DNA from: Candidatus Woesearchaeota archaeon | GTDB taxonomy: Archaea; Nanobdellota; Nanobdellia; Woesearchaeales; UBA10107 | DNA: 6,729 nt | Direction of reading: 5' to 3' | Assembly: GCA_013331965.1 (NCBI GenBank) | Contig: DUFL01000033.1 | Location: forward strand, 1-6,729 | Part shown: positions 1-5,676 of the stretch, in pieces | Position numbering within the stretch: the stretch's first letter is position 1 | Layout: the number at the start of each line of letters is the position of its first letter | Program-made: the position numbers and the translations under genes | Notes under the pieces: model-generated | The model's database searches: none | Seen by the model: only the letters and a program-made list of their open reading frames with translations | What the model was told of the DNA's origin: nothing

Positions 1-2079
1 GGGATTGATATTGGTTATATTGATTTAGTAATCTTATTGGGAAGCCCAAAATCAGTCGCAAGAGCATTGCAAAGAATAGGAAGATCAGGACATAAATTGC
101 ATGATACAACAAAAGGAAGAATAATAGTCTTGGACAGGGATGATTTAGTTGAATGCTCTGTTTTATTAAAATCAGCGGTTGAAAAGAAAATAGACAGAAT
201 ACACATTCCTGAGAACTGTTTAGATGTTTTAGCTCAGCAGATATTCGGAATTGCTATTGAAGAACAGATTCATATCGAGGAATTATTTAAAATGATAAAA
301 CAAAGTTATTGTTACCGAAATTTAAAACGGGAAGACTTCGACCAAGTTATGTCTTATCTTGCAGGAGAATATTCTGAATTAGAGGACAGACATATTTACG
401 CAAAGATCTGGATTGACAAGGAAACAAAAATAATCGGTAAAAGAGGAAAGATGGCCAGAGTTATTTATATGACAAATATTGGAACAATTCCTTCAGAATC
501 TGGAGTTGTTGTTAAAGTTGGAGATTTAGCCATAGGAACAATTGATGAAGGATTTTTGGAAAGATTAAAGCCGGGAGATGTATTCGTTCTTGGAGGAAAT
601 ACTTACCAATTCAGGAATGCGTCAGGGATGGTGGCGAGAGTTGTTGCAGCATTAGGAAGAAGGCCGACAGTTCCTTCCTGGTATTCCGAAAGCCTGCCAT
701 TGAGTTTTGATTTAGCAAATGAAATAGGAAGATTCAGGAAATTGATACTTGAGCACTTTGCAAAAAAAGAATCAAAAGGAGATATTTTGAGATTTATCAA
801 CAAATATCTTTATTTGGATGACAATGCCGCAAATGCTATTTATCAATACTTTAAAGAACAATACGAATATGCGGAAATTCCAACATCAACTAATCTTTTA
901 GTCGAGCATTATGACGAAGGGGAAAAGAAATATGCTGTGTTTCATACTTTGTACGGAAGAAGGGTGAATGACTGTCTTGCAAGAGCGGTCGCTTATGCAA
1001 TTTCAAAAATACAGCACAGGGATGTCGAAATAGGAATTTCAGACAATGGATTTTATGTTGCTTCAGTTCACCCAATTCAAGCCGTTAGAGCATTTGAAAT
1101 GCTTAAATCTTCAAGAATAGAAGAGCTAATGGCTTTGGCATTAGATAAAACAGAAGTTTTAAGAAGAAGATTTAGGCATTGCGCAGCAAGAGCATTAATG
1201 ATTCTAACAAATTACAAAGGTCATGAAAAAAGAGTTGGAAGACAGCAAGTAAGCTCAATGATTTTACTGCAAGCTGTAAAAAGAATATCAGAAGACTTTC
1301 CGATATTAAAGGAAGCAAGAAGGGAAGTTTTAGAAGATTTGATGGATATTGAAAATACCAAACATGTTTTGAAAGATATCAATGACGGAAAAGTGAAGAT
1401 AAAAGAGATAACCACAAATGTTCCTTCGCCATTCTCGTTCATGCTCGTTTTGCAGGGATATCTTGATGTCTTAAGGATAGAAGACAGGACCGAATTCCTG
1501 AAAAGAATGCATCAGTCTGTCATTGAGTCAATCGAAATGAAGAAAGGACTGAAGCAGGACAGAAAAATAAGCAAAATAGATTATGCTGAATTCTGGAAGT
1601 CCGTTGAAGAAAAAAGAAAGAAGGAGATGGAGACCAAAGAATGGAAACTGAAGCATGCGATAAGAATGATACATCATGTTCCTGGCTATGTCAAGGAAGA
1701 TTTGACAAGGCTGGTCAATGACGAGGATTATGAATTAAGAGAGGATGTTGTTTCATCAATCAAAAAATATCAAAAGCAGATAGAATCTGAATGGCCTCCG
1801 ATTTTGAGGAACTTTGTTTTTGCAAAATTAGGAATAAAACCTAGCAAAGAATACAGCGCAGACGAGGATTTTTTGATGCAGCAGCTGAATGAAACATCTA
1901 AAAGACTTAAACTGCCTTCAGATATTGTTTACGAGATTAAAAGACTGATTGACGGAGAAAGGACTGCATTCAACTTTTCTTTCAAGAAATGGCTTAAGGA
2001 ATTGATTTCCGGTTCAATACCAAAGCAGTGGCCAGATGAGATAATCAAATTCCTGATTAAAGCTGAAAAAGAGATTTAG
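1..2079 (+). CDS. lhr: Lhr-family ATP-dependent helicase, C-terminal part (5' end outside window)
   Basis: The reading frame is open from base 1, so the gene enters from the left and only its last 692 codons are visible. Residues 2-5 (IDIG) are the end of SF2 helicase motif V, and residues 24-31 (QRIGRSGH) are motif VI with the arginine finger; both have the Lhr wording, including LGSPKSVARAL between them. After RecA2 come the winged-helix region (CLDVLAQQ, about residue 62) and the beta-barrel region with GTIDEGF and RLKPGDVFVLGG (about residues 180-200), typical of Lhr core. Lhr proteins are 3'-5' DNA/RNA helicases linked to repair; the ATPase motifs I-IV are not in this window. The usual Lhr core appears to end near VLQGYLDVLRIEDR (about residue 490). 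A charged, helical tail of about 175 residues follows, longer than I expect for archaeal Lhr. The family call is certain; the subgroup (aLhr1 or aLhr2) is not resolved. Confidence 0.95.
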   Translation, partial: GIDIGYIDLVILLGSPKSVARALQRIGRSGHKLHDTTKGRIIVLDRDDLVECSVLLKSAVEKKIDRIHIPENCLDVLAQQIFGIAIEEQIHIEELFKMIKQSYCYRNLKREDFDQVMSYLAGEYSELEDRHIYAKIWIDKETKIIGKRGKMARVIYMTNIGTIPSESGVVVKVGDLAIGTIDEGFLERLKPGDVFVLGGNTYQFRNASGMVARVVAALGRRPTVPSWYSESLPLSFDLANEIGRFRKLILEHFAKKESKGDILRFINKYLYLDDNAANAIYQYFKEQYEYAEIPTSTNLLVEHYDEGEKKYAVFHTLYGRRVNDCLARAVAYAISKIQHRDVEIGISDNGFYVASVHPIQAVRAFEMLKSSRIEELMALALDKTEVLRRRFRHCAARALMILTNYKGHEKRVGRQQVSSMILLQAVKRISEDFPILKEARREVLEDLMDIENTKHVLKDINDGKVKIKEITTNVPSPFSFMLVLQGYLDVLRIEDRTEFLKRMHQSVIESIEMKKGLKQDRKISKIDYAEFWKSVEEKRKKEMETKEWKLKHAIRMIHHVPGYVKEDLTRLVNDEDYELREDVVSSIKKYQKQIESEWPPILRNFVFAKLGIKPSKEYSADEDFLMQQLNETSKRLKLPSDIVYEIKRLIDGERTAFNFSFKKWLKELISGSIPKQWPDEIIKFLIKAEKEI

Positions 2080-2105
2080 TTATCTTTGTTTGTAATTGTG
2101 ATAAA

Positions 2106-2147
2106 AATTTTGCCGGTGTTTTCTGCCGAGTTCGACCCAGCAAAATT
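2106..2147. terminator. Inverted repeat between convergent genes, likely terminator
   Basis: AATTTTGC (2106-2113) and GCAAAATT (2140-2147) form a perfect 8-bp inverted repeat around a 26-nt loop that contains a smaller CGG/CCG pairing. It lies 26 bp past the lhr stop, and its right arm overlaps the stop codon of the lipoprotein gene coming from the other side. Read on the minus strand, the left arm runs into five Ts (2107 down to 2103), which suits an archaeal oligo-T terminator. A role for both convergent transcripts is inferred. Confidence 0.4.
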
Positions 2148-2403
2148 ATATGACATCCCCGAAATAAACAGATTCCGTCTCATCGATTATCCTTTTTTCG
2201 ACTATTGCAGGAGTGTCTAAGTTTGATTCTAATCTTGGGATTTTTTCCTGAATTTTATTTTCGATATTTTTAATAAAAGTAGAGTTTGATTCTGTAATAT
2301 TCTCAGATTTTTCTTTTATTGTTATTTTATCTTTTCCAAGCTCAATCCTGGTGCATGCCGTAAGAAAAACCAGCGTTATCAGCAAAATAAATATTATTCT
2401 CAT
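2146..2403 (-). CDS. Small predicted lipoprotein
   Basis: This is an 85-residue protein of unrecognised family. Residues 1-16 form a short, strongly hydrophobic signal segment that ends in a lipobox-like LTAC, with Cys17 as the likely lipidated residue. The rest is hydrophilic and rich in Glu, Lys, Ile and Asn, so it would be anchored on the outer face of the membrane. The ATG at 2403 overlaps the TGA of the upstream secreted-protein gene (ATGA, 4 bp). A GGTGA ribosome site lies 6 nt upstream, so the two are translated as an operon. I see no catalytic motif. The lipoprotein call rests only on the N-terminus; a plain signal anchor is the alternative. Confidence 0.75.
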   Translation of the reverse strand: MRIIFILLITLVFLTACTRIELGKDKITIKEKSENITESNSTFIKNIENKIQEKIPRLESNLDTPAIVEKRIIDETESVYFGDVI

Positions 2404-3092
2404 ATCTTCTCACCAGTCGTTTTTGTCTTATTTTCCAGAGAGCTGAAAATATTTCTGAAGAAAAACATGGCTTTTGATCCAAGCTCTCTGATGCTTTCAA
2501 TCTGCAGTCCGCTGTCAATGAATTCTGTTTCATTCAGTTTTAATTTTGATTTTTGAAACTTTTCAAGCAGAACTTTCTGTATTTTTGATTCTTTCCCTTC
2601 GCTTTTGTCCGCTTCTATCCTCGCAGTTATCTCTAAAATTCTTTTATCATAAGCAACATTGACAAGTTTCCTTCTTTCCTGGTTTAATGCGTCTTTTTTA
2701 TCTTTCAATCTGTTATCTTTCAATCTGTCTTTATTGTTCTGCTTCGCCTTGAATAATGCAATCTTTAACTCTCCTGTATTCTCTTTGAACTTTTCTTTAG
2801 TCAGGTCCTTGAATTGTCTTGAAAGATCCTTCATTTCTTTTTCTTTCAATTTTAATATATCTAATGTTGCAGTATTAAATGATTCTTCCAGTTTTGATTC
2901 AAAGCTGTTTTTAATTGCCGTTAAATCCTGAACATCAGTGCTTTTATTCGAAGAAAAACCTATCGCAGCATTCATCTGAAAAATAAATTCGTTCGCATTC
3001 AGGTCAAGGCTTGCTTTTCTTGCTTCTAAGACATTCTCCTGAGAATAGACTAGAGGTATCAACAGAAATAAGACGAGCAGGAATGGCTTCAT
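2400..3092 (-). CDS. Secreted coiled-coil protein
   Basis: This is a 230-residue protein of unrecognised family. Residues 1-17 form a classic signal peptide: MKP, then a run of Leu, Val and Phe, then VYS with cleavage likely before Gln18. The mature part is helical and highly charged. Residues about 60-190 have the Lys/Glu-rich, Leu-spaced pattern of a long coiled coil, including a five-residue repeat (DRLKD, NRLKD at about 122-131) made by a 15-bp tandem duplication. It is the first gene of a two-gene operon whose second product is a lipoprotein, so both likely act at the cell surface. An ATATATAAAC box 22-31 bp before the ATG indicates a leaderless transcript and supports this start. No enzymatic motif is seen. 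A structural or tethering role is possible but unproven. Confidence 0.8.
   Translation of the reverse strand: MKPFLLVLFLLIPLVYSQENVLEARKASLDLNANEFIFQMNAAIGFSSNKSTDVQDLTAIKNSFESKLEESFNTATLDILKLKEKEMKDLSRQFKDLTKEKFKENTGELKIALFKAKQNNKDRLKDNRLKDKKDALNQERRKLVNVAYDKRILEITARIEADKSEGKESKIQKVLLEKFQKSKLKLNETEFIDSGLQIESIRELGSKAMFFFRNIFSSLENKTKTTGEKI
2410..2414 (-). promoter_or_regulatory. Internal ribosome binding site of the lipoprotein gene
   Basis: GGTGA on the minus strand is complementary to the archaeal 16S 3' end (anti-SD core TCACC). It sits 6 nt before the ATG at 2403 and inside the end of the upstream coding sequence. It fixes the start and explains translation of a gene that has no promoter of its own. 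Confidence 0.65.
2699..2728. repeat. 15-bp perfect tandem duplication inside the coiled-coil gene
   Basis: TATCTTTCAATCTGT occurs twice head to tail (2699-2713 and 2714-2728). The unit is a multiple of three, so the frame is kept and a five-residue repeat is added to the coiled coil. Probably a replication-slippage duplication. Confidence 0.9.
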
Positions 3093-3113
3093 AAGAATCG
3101 ATTAGCTTACTTT

Positions 3114-3123
3114 GTTTATATAT
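3114..3123 (-). promoter_or_regulatory. TATA box of the secreted-protein operon
   Basis: The minus-strand sequence ATATATAAAC is centred about 26 bp upstream of the ATG at 3092. That places the transcription start at or next to the start codon, that is, a leaderless mRNA. It is typical archaeal TATA spacing; the call is from sequence only. Confidence 0.6.
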
Positions 3124-3264
3124 TTTGTCAAGTTGTTATTTAAACTATTGGTGCTTTGCCGGAGTGCAACTTTGCTAAGAAAATACAGCTAAACACGAAC
3201 AAAATAGAAATCCTCTGTCAAATTTTGGTAGTAATAATTACAAACTAAAAAATAACTAACATAA

Positions 3265-3276
3265 CCTTTAAATATA
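3265..3276 (+). promoter_or_regulatory. TATA box of the HEPN-like gene
   Basis: CCTTTAAATATA is centred about 26 bp before the ATG at 3297, so a leaderless transcript is expected. The remaining stretch between the two divergent genes (about 3124-3264) has no ORF that I support. It contains only a short TTGC/GCAA hairpin near 3157-3170. Confidence 0.6.
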
Positions 3277-3296
3277 CATCCAACTGTGTTTATATC

Positions 3297-3983
3297 ATGA
3301 GCTTTGACCCAGTAGAAGATCTTAAACTGGCATTGATTGGAGTATTAAATCACGGCGTTTCTTTATCCAGTCTCAGCTCTAAAAAAGTCCATGATTACAA
3401 AGAACAAAGGGCTGATTATTACAGAACTTTAATCAAAAACAACATTTCCAAGCTTAAAGAAGTGACTAAAGATATGGATGAAGAGACAAAACAAAAAATA
3501 ACCCAGATGGAAATCCTTTATATGAGGGGAGATGCAAAAGCCATTCTTGGGATTGTTGCAGAACTAAGCATTCCAAAAGCTGCCCGTCCGATAAAAGAAA
3601 TAAATATAAGACTTCCTTTCGAGATAAGGGATGAAGTTCTGTATGATTTGGCTGAGGCAGAACGCTGCTACAATGCAGACGCATTGAGGTCATCAATGAT
3701 TCTCTGCGGAAGAATTCTTGAAACAGCTTTGCACAGGAAATATTACGATGTTACAGGAAGGGATTTATTGGAGACGAGCCCCGGAATAGGACTTGGAAAT
3801 ATACTTGCCAAACTAAAAGAATCAAACATAGAGATTGATCCTGCCGTTTCACAGCAGATACATTTAATCAATAATGTAAGGATATTTTCAGTTCATAAAA
3901 AAAGCACCGCTTTCCAGCCGTCAAAAGAACAGGCTCAGGCAACAATGCTTTTCACAATCGATATACTGAAGAAATTATTCTGA
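3297..3983 (+). CDS. Protein with DUF4145/HEPN-like C-terminal domain
   Basis: This is a 228-residue soluble protein. The C-terminal half (about 108-228) has the layout of DUF4145-type HEPN helical domains: an acidic helix (LYDLAEAERCY, 115-125), a helix with RSSMILCGRILETALH (131-146), a middle segment with LGNILAKL (166-173), then R195-IFSV-H200, then a final helix. R195 and H200 match the Rx4-6H active-site spacing of HEPN ribonucleases. However, the polar residue usual after the Arg is Ile here, so activity is uncertain. The N-terminal 100 residues are helical and unrecognised. It is transcribed alone from its own TATA box, leaderless, and is followed by the metallophosphoesterase gene on the same strand after 88 bp. 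Some DUF4145 domains act in defence or toxin systems and others have unknown roles. I am fairly sure of the gene and moderately sure of the domain. Confidence 0.75.
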   Translation: MSFDPVEDLKLALIGVLNHGVSLSSLSSKKVHDYKEQRADYYRTLIKNNISKLKEVTKDMDEETKQKITQMEILYMRGDAKAILGIVAELSIPKAARPIKEINIRLPFEIRDEVLYDLAEAERCYNADALRSSMILCGRILETALHRKYYDVTGRDLLETSPGIGLGNILAKLKESNIEIDPAVSQQIHLINNVRIFSVHKKSTAFQPSKEQAQATMLFTIDILKKLF

Positions 3984-4010
3984 TAAGTGGTAACAAAAAT
4001 AATAAAATGA

Positions 4011-4019
4011 TTGTTTTGT
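4011..4019 (+). terminator. T-rich tract after the HEPN-like gene
   Basis: TTGTTTTGT lies 28 bp past the stop. Together with ACAAAA at 3993-3998 it could form a weak stem. Oligo-T stretches end archaeal transcripts, but this one is short, so confidence is low. Confidence 0.3.
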
Positions 4020-4026
4020 CTCCCCG

Positions 4027-4071
4027 ATATTAGAAAACTTTAAAAGCAAATTCCATATAGTTTTCTAATAT
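4027..4071. promoter_or_regulatory. 13-bp inverted repeat spanning the phosphoesterase promoter (candidate operator)
   Basis: ATATTAGAAAACT (4027-4039) is the exact reverse complement of AGTTTTCTAATAT (4059-4071), with a 19-bp spacer. The spacer holds most of the TATA box, and the right arm ends one base before the start codon. The left arm lies upstream of the expected transcription start, so the repeat most likely acts on DNA as a dimeric regulator site rather than as an RNA hairpin. Confidence 0.6.
4038..4047 (+). promoter_or_regulatory. TATA box of the phosphoesterase gene
   Basis: CTTTAAAAGC is centred about 29 bp before the ATG at 4072, giving a leaderless or nearly leaderless mRNA. 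It lies between the arms of the 13-bp inverted repeat, so a protein bound there would block TBP/TFB access. Confidence 0.6.
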
Positions 4072-4077
4072 ATGGAA
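4051..4077. repeat. 9-bp inverted repeat overlapping the start codon
   Basis: TTCCATATA (4051-4059) and TATATGGAA (4069-4077) are perfect reverse complements 9 bp apart. The right arm contains the ATG of the phosphoesterase gene. It shares bases with the 13-bp repeat (4059 and 4069-4071), so the two structures or binding events would be mutually exclusive. Confidence 0.55.
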
Positions 4078-4782
4078 ATCACGAAAGGAATAGAGATAAT
4101 CGGCTTATCACTGTTTATCAGGAAAAGCAAAACTCTTGTTATCTCTGATGTTCATTTAGGAATTGAAGGAGAAATGCAGTACAAAGGTGTCTTGATTCCA
4201 AAGCAGCATTTTAATGAACTGATGAAAAAGTTTGAATATATCTTTTCGAAAGTTAAACCTAAACAAATAATAATTTTGGGAGATTTAAAGCATGAGTTCG
4301 GAAGGATTTCAGAGCAGGAATGGCGGGAATTATTGAGATTTTTCGACTATTTAAGCAAAAATTCAAAGAAAATTGTTTTACTGAAAGGCAACCATGATCC
4401 ATTTTTAGGCCCTATTGCAAGAAAAAGAAATCTGGAGCTTGTTAAAGAACTGCAAATCGAAAATACTTTATTCATTCACGGGGATTATGAGCCAAAACTG
4501 AAGAAAAATACTAGATTAATCATTATGGGGCACGAGCATCCTGCTGTCACGTTAAGGGAAAAAACTAAAGTTGAGAAATTCAAATGTTTTTTGAAGGGAA
4601 GATATAAGAACAGACTGCTGATTGTCGTTCCTTCCCTGAATCTGTTAGTTGAAGGAAATAATGTTTTAGAAGGAGAATTTATCAGCCCCATTGTTAAAAA
4701 AGCAAAGAATTTTGAAATATTTGTTGTCGAAGACAATGAAGTTTATGCTTTTGGAAAATTAAAAAACATCAGTAAGCGCTGA
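4072..4782 (+). CDS. Archaeal SbcD-related calcineurin-like metallophosphoesterase
   Basis: This 236-residue protein carries the full set of metallophosphoesterase motifs in order: D26-x-H28 (DVHLG), GD at 70-71 (LGDLKHEF), GNHD at 106-109, HGD at 136-138 and GHEH at 153-156. Together they form the two-metal centre. Length and wording fit the COG1407 group (SbcD-related archaeal phosphoesterases), which are thought to act on nucleic acids; the substrate is unknown. In bacteria a related phosphoesterase is clustered with an Lhr helicase, an ATP-dependent ligase and a nuclease. Here lhr lies 2 kb upstream on the same strand, with three other genes between. The start at 4072 is set by the TATA spacing. 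The 3' end overlaps the convergent 127-residue gene by 14 bp. The phosphoesterase call is firm; a repair role is inferred from context. Confidence 0.92.
   Translation: MEITKGIEIIGLSLFIRKSKTLVISDVHLGIEGEMQYKGVLIPKQHFNELMKKFEYIFSKVKPKQIIILGDLKHEFGRISEQEWRELLRFFDYLSKNSKKIVLLKGNHDPFLGPIARKRNLELVKELQIENTLFIHGDYEPKLKKNTRLIIMGHEHPAVTLREKTKVEKFKCFLKGRYKNRLLIVVPSLNLLVEGNNVLEGEFISPIVKKAKNFEIFVVEDNEVYAFGKLKNISKR
4761..4766 (-). terminator. Oligo-T tract after the 127-residue gene
   Basis: Six Ts on the minus strand begin two bases after the stop codon of the leftward gene, inside the end of the phosphoesterase gene. The two convergent genes therefore appear to have crossed, overlapping terminators. Confidence 0.4.
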
Positions 4783-5152
4783 CATATCTCCCACCGTTTC
4801 TTTTTGTTGCTCCATTTCCTGAAGTCTTTACGGTATGCGATCTTATTCTGTTTTTCATCTTTTTAGGCATCCCAATCTGCTTTCTATATTTTTCCCTGAA
4901 GAAATCCTGCATACACATGTATGTCGTCAGACCAAGCCCATCTATCTTTGGCAGTTCATCGGAATTTTCCCTGATGACATCCTCAAGATCCTTTGCGGCA
5001 GTCAGGATGTTCCTGATGATCATGTTTATCTGCGGGGTTCTTGCATTTCTGCTGTAAAAGTATCTCGCGAACTCTGCATTCATTTCATGGCATCTACGTC
5101 CATTTGGACAGTATGTTGCGATGTAGTCTTCCATGCCGAACTTTGTTGTCAT
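4769..5152 (-). CDS. Unrecognised 127-residue basic-tailed protein
   Basis: I do not recognise the family. The N-terminal part has YIATYCPNGRRCHEMN (about 10-25), with cysteines at 15 and 21 and a His at 22. A helical middle follows (about 40-64, AKDLEDVIRENSDEL). From about residue 85 to the end the protein is very rich in Lys and Arg with Gly/Asn/Ser, a probable nucleic-acid-binding tail. There is no signal peptide or membrane segment. The start at ATG 5152 is supported by a GCTTATAAAA box about 26 bp upstream (leaderless); ATG 5134 (MEDYI) is a weaker alternative. The gene is divergent from the small CxxC protein and shares its intergenic region. A longer plus-strand reading frame across the same bases lacks such support and is taken as a shadow. 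Confidence 0.7.
   Translation of the reverse strand: MTTKFGMEDYIATYCPNGRRCHEMNAEFARYFYSRNARTPQINMIIRNILTAAKDLEDVIRENSDELPKIDGLGLTTYMCMQDFFREKYRKQIGMPKKMKNRIRSHTVKTSGNGATKRNGGRYVSAY
4797..4808 (+). terminator. Oligo-T tract after the phosphoesterase gene
   Basis: TTTCTTTTTGTT lies 14 bp past the stop, inside the end of the opposite-strand gene. It fits an archaeal factor-assisted oligo-T terminator without a hairpin. Confidence 0.4.
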
Positions 5153-5173
5153 GCCAAAAACTACAAGGAGCTA

Positions 5174-5183
5174 TTTTATAAGC
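5174..5183 (-). promoter_or_regulatory. TATA box of the 127-residue gene
   Basis: The minus-strand sequence GCTTATAAAA is centred about 26 bp before the ATG at 5152. The same GCTTATAAA core is found before the nucleotidyltransferase-like gene at 6609-6619. Confidence 0.6.
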
Positions 5184-5193
5184 TTTATAACAA

Positions 5194-5205
5194 CCTTTAT
5201 AAACC
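5194..5205 (+). promoter_or_regulatory. TATA box of the small CxxC protein gene
   Basis: CCTTTATAAACC is centred about 27 bp before the ATG at 5227, giving a leaderless mRNA. This favours ATG 5227 over the in-frame TTG at 5212. CTTTATAA also occurs at 5183-5190, 12 bp to the left, overlapping the edge of the opposing TATA box. Confidence 0.6.
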
Positions 5206-5226
5206 ACCTCGTTGCTTAAAACTTTC

Positions 5227-5415
5227 ATGGGTACGAGAAAAGCATACAAGCGGTGTTCAAGGTGCCACAGGGGAAGACACAGAAGCCCCAGACCTAAGAC
5301 ATTCAGTTCTGAAGAAAAAGCCAAAGCTTATGCTCAAAAACAGGGAATGAAAAACTTTGAAGTTGTCAGGTTAAAATCAGGATTAAGCAGGAAAGTTAAA
5401 ATAACTGAGAAATAA
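5227..5415 (+). CDS. Small basic protein with C-x2-C-H-x3-H motif
   Basis: This is a 62-residue, very basic protein. Residues 10-18 read C-S-R-C-H-R-G-R-H, a compact cluster of two Cys and two His that could bind one zinc ion. It sits in an Arg-rich segment followed by RSPRPKTF. The second half (EEKAKAYAQKQGMKNFEVVRL, about 29-49) looks like an alpha-beta unit. Size, charge and the single-gene leaderless promoter resemble a ribosomal or RNA-binding protein, but I cannot match it to a named ribosomal protein. The stop at 5413-5415 directly abuts the stop of the convergent 86-residue gene, with no base between. A longer start at TTG 5212 would put the start too close to the TATA box. Confidence 0.75.
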   Translation: MGTRKAYKRCSRCHRGRHRSPRPKTFSSEEKAKAYAQKQGMKNFEVVRLKSGLSRKVKITEK

Positions 5416-5676
5416 TCAGTTCATGTATAATTCTATGCAGGAATAAGGCACAAAATTGTCCTGGATGACTATCCCTTCAGGTTTAAATTCAGTGAGCCTT
5501 CCCGGAATGGTATATGAAACATTATTGATATTGTCTCTGCAGATTACTTTTATTTTAGAGCCAATAGAAGCATTTTGGATTAATCTCAGGACTTCCTGGG
5601 GATTCGGAGACCTAAGTAATGAGTCCAGCGTCTTTTTAGGTAATTTAATCCCCTTCCTAATTTCAGTTATTGTCAT
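5416..5676 (-). CDS. Unrecognised 86-residue protein with possible small beta-barrel
   Basis: I do not recognise a family. Residues 1-35 look helical (TEIRKGIKLPKKTLDSLL, then PQEVLRLIQ). From about residue 38 the pattern changes to short strands with turns (GSKIKVICRD, YTIPGRLTEF, GIVIQDNFVPYSCIELY). This resembles the SH3/Sm-type barrel rhythm of alternating hydrophobics and a closing 'I..I' strand; it is fold intuition only. The ATG at 5676 overlaps the TGA of the preceding 33-residue gene (ATGA), so it is the second gene of a small operon. There is no clear GGTGA before it, only a purine-rich GGAAAGAAGAG, so translation is probably coupled to the upstream gene. Confidence 0.7.
   Translation of the reverse strand: MTITEIRKGIKLPKKTLDSLLRSPNPQEVLRLIQNASIGSKIKVICRDNINNVSYTIPGRLTEFKPEGIVIQDNFVPYSCIELYMN

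Noticed and set aside
2659..2931. 90-residue hydrophobic plus-strand frame rich in Phe, Leu and Ser
   Set aside because: This is what the complement of a Lys/Glu-rich coiled coil always looks like. There is no promoter or start signal.
3150..3180. TTTGCCGG shared between the gaps at about 2109 and about 3156, possibly a dispersed repeat or small RNA
   Set aside because: Only about 8 bases match and the flanks differ. No C/D or H/ACA box features were found, so chance similarity is likelier.
4835..5350. 171-residue plus-strand reading frame
   Set aside because: It runs antisense to the 127-residue gene and through the divergent promoter, and overlaps the CxxC protein in another frame. It has no TATA box or ribosome site and its composition looks like reverse-strand shadow.
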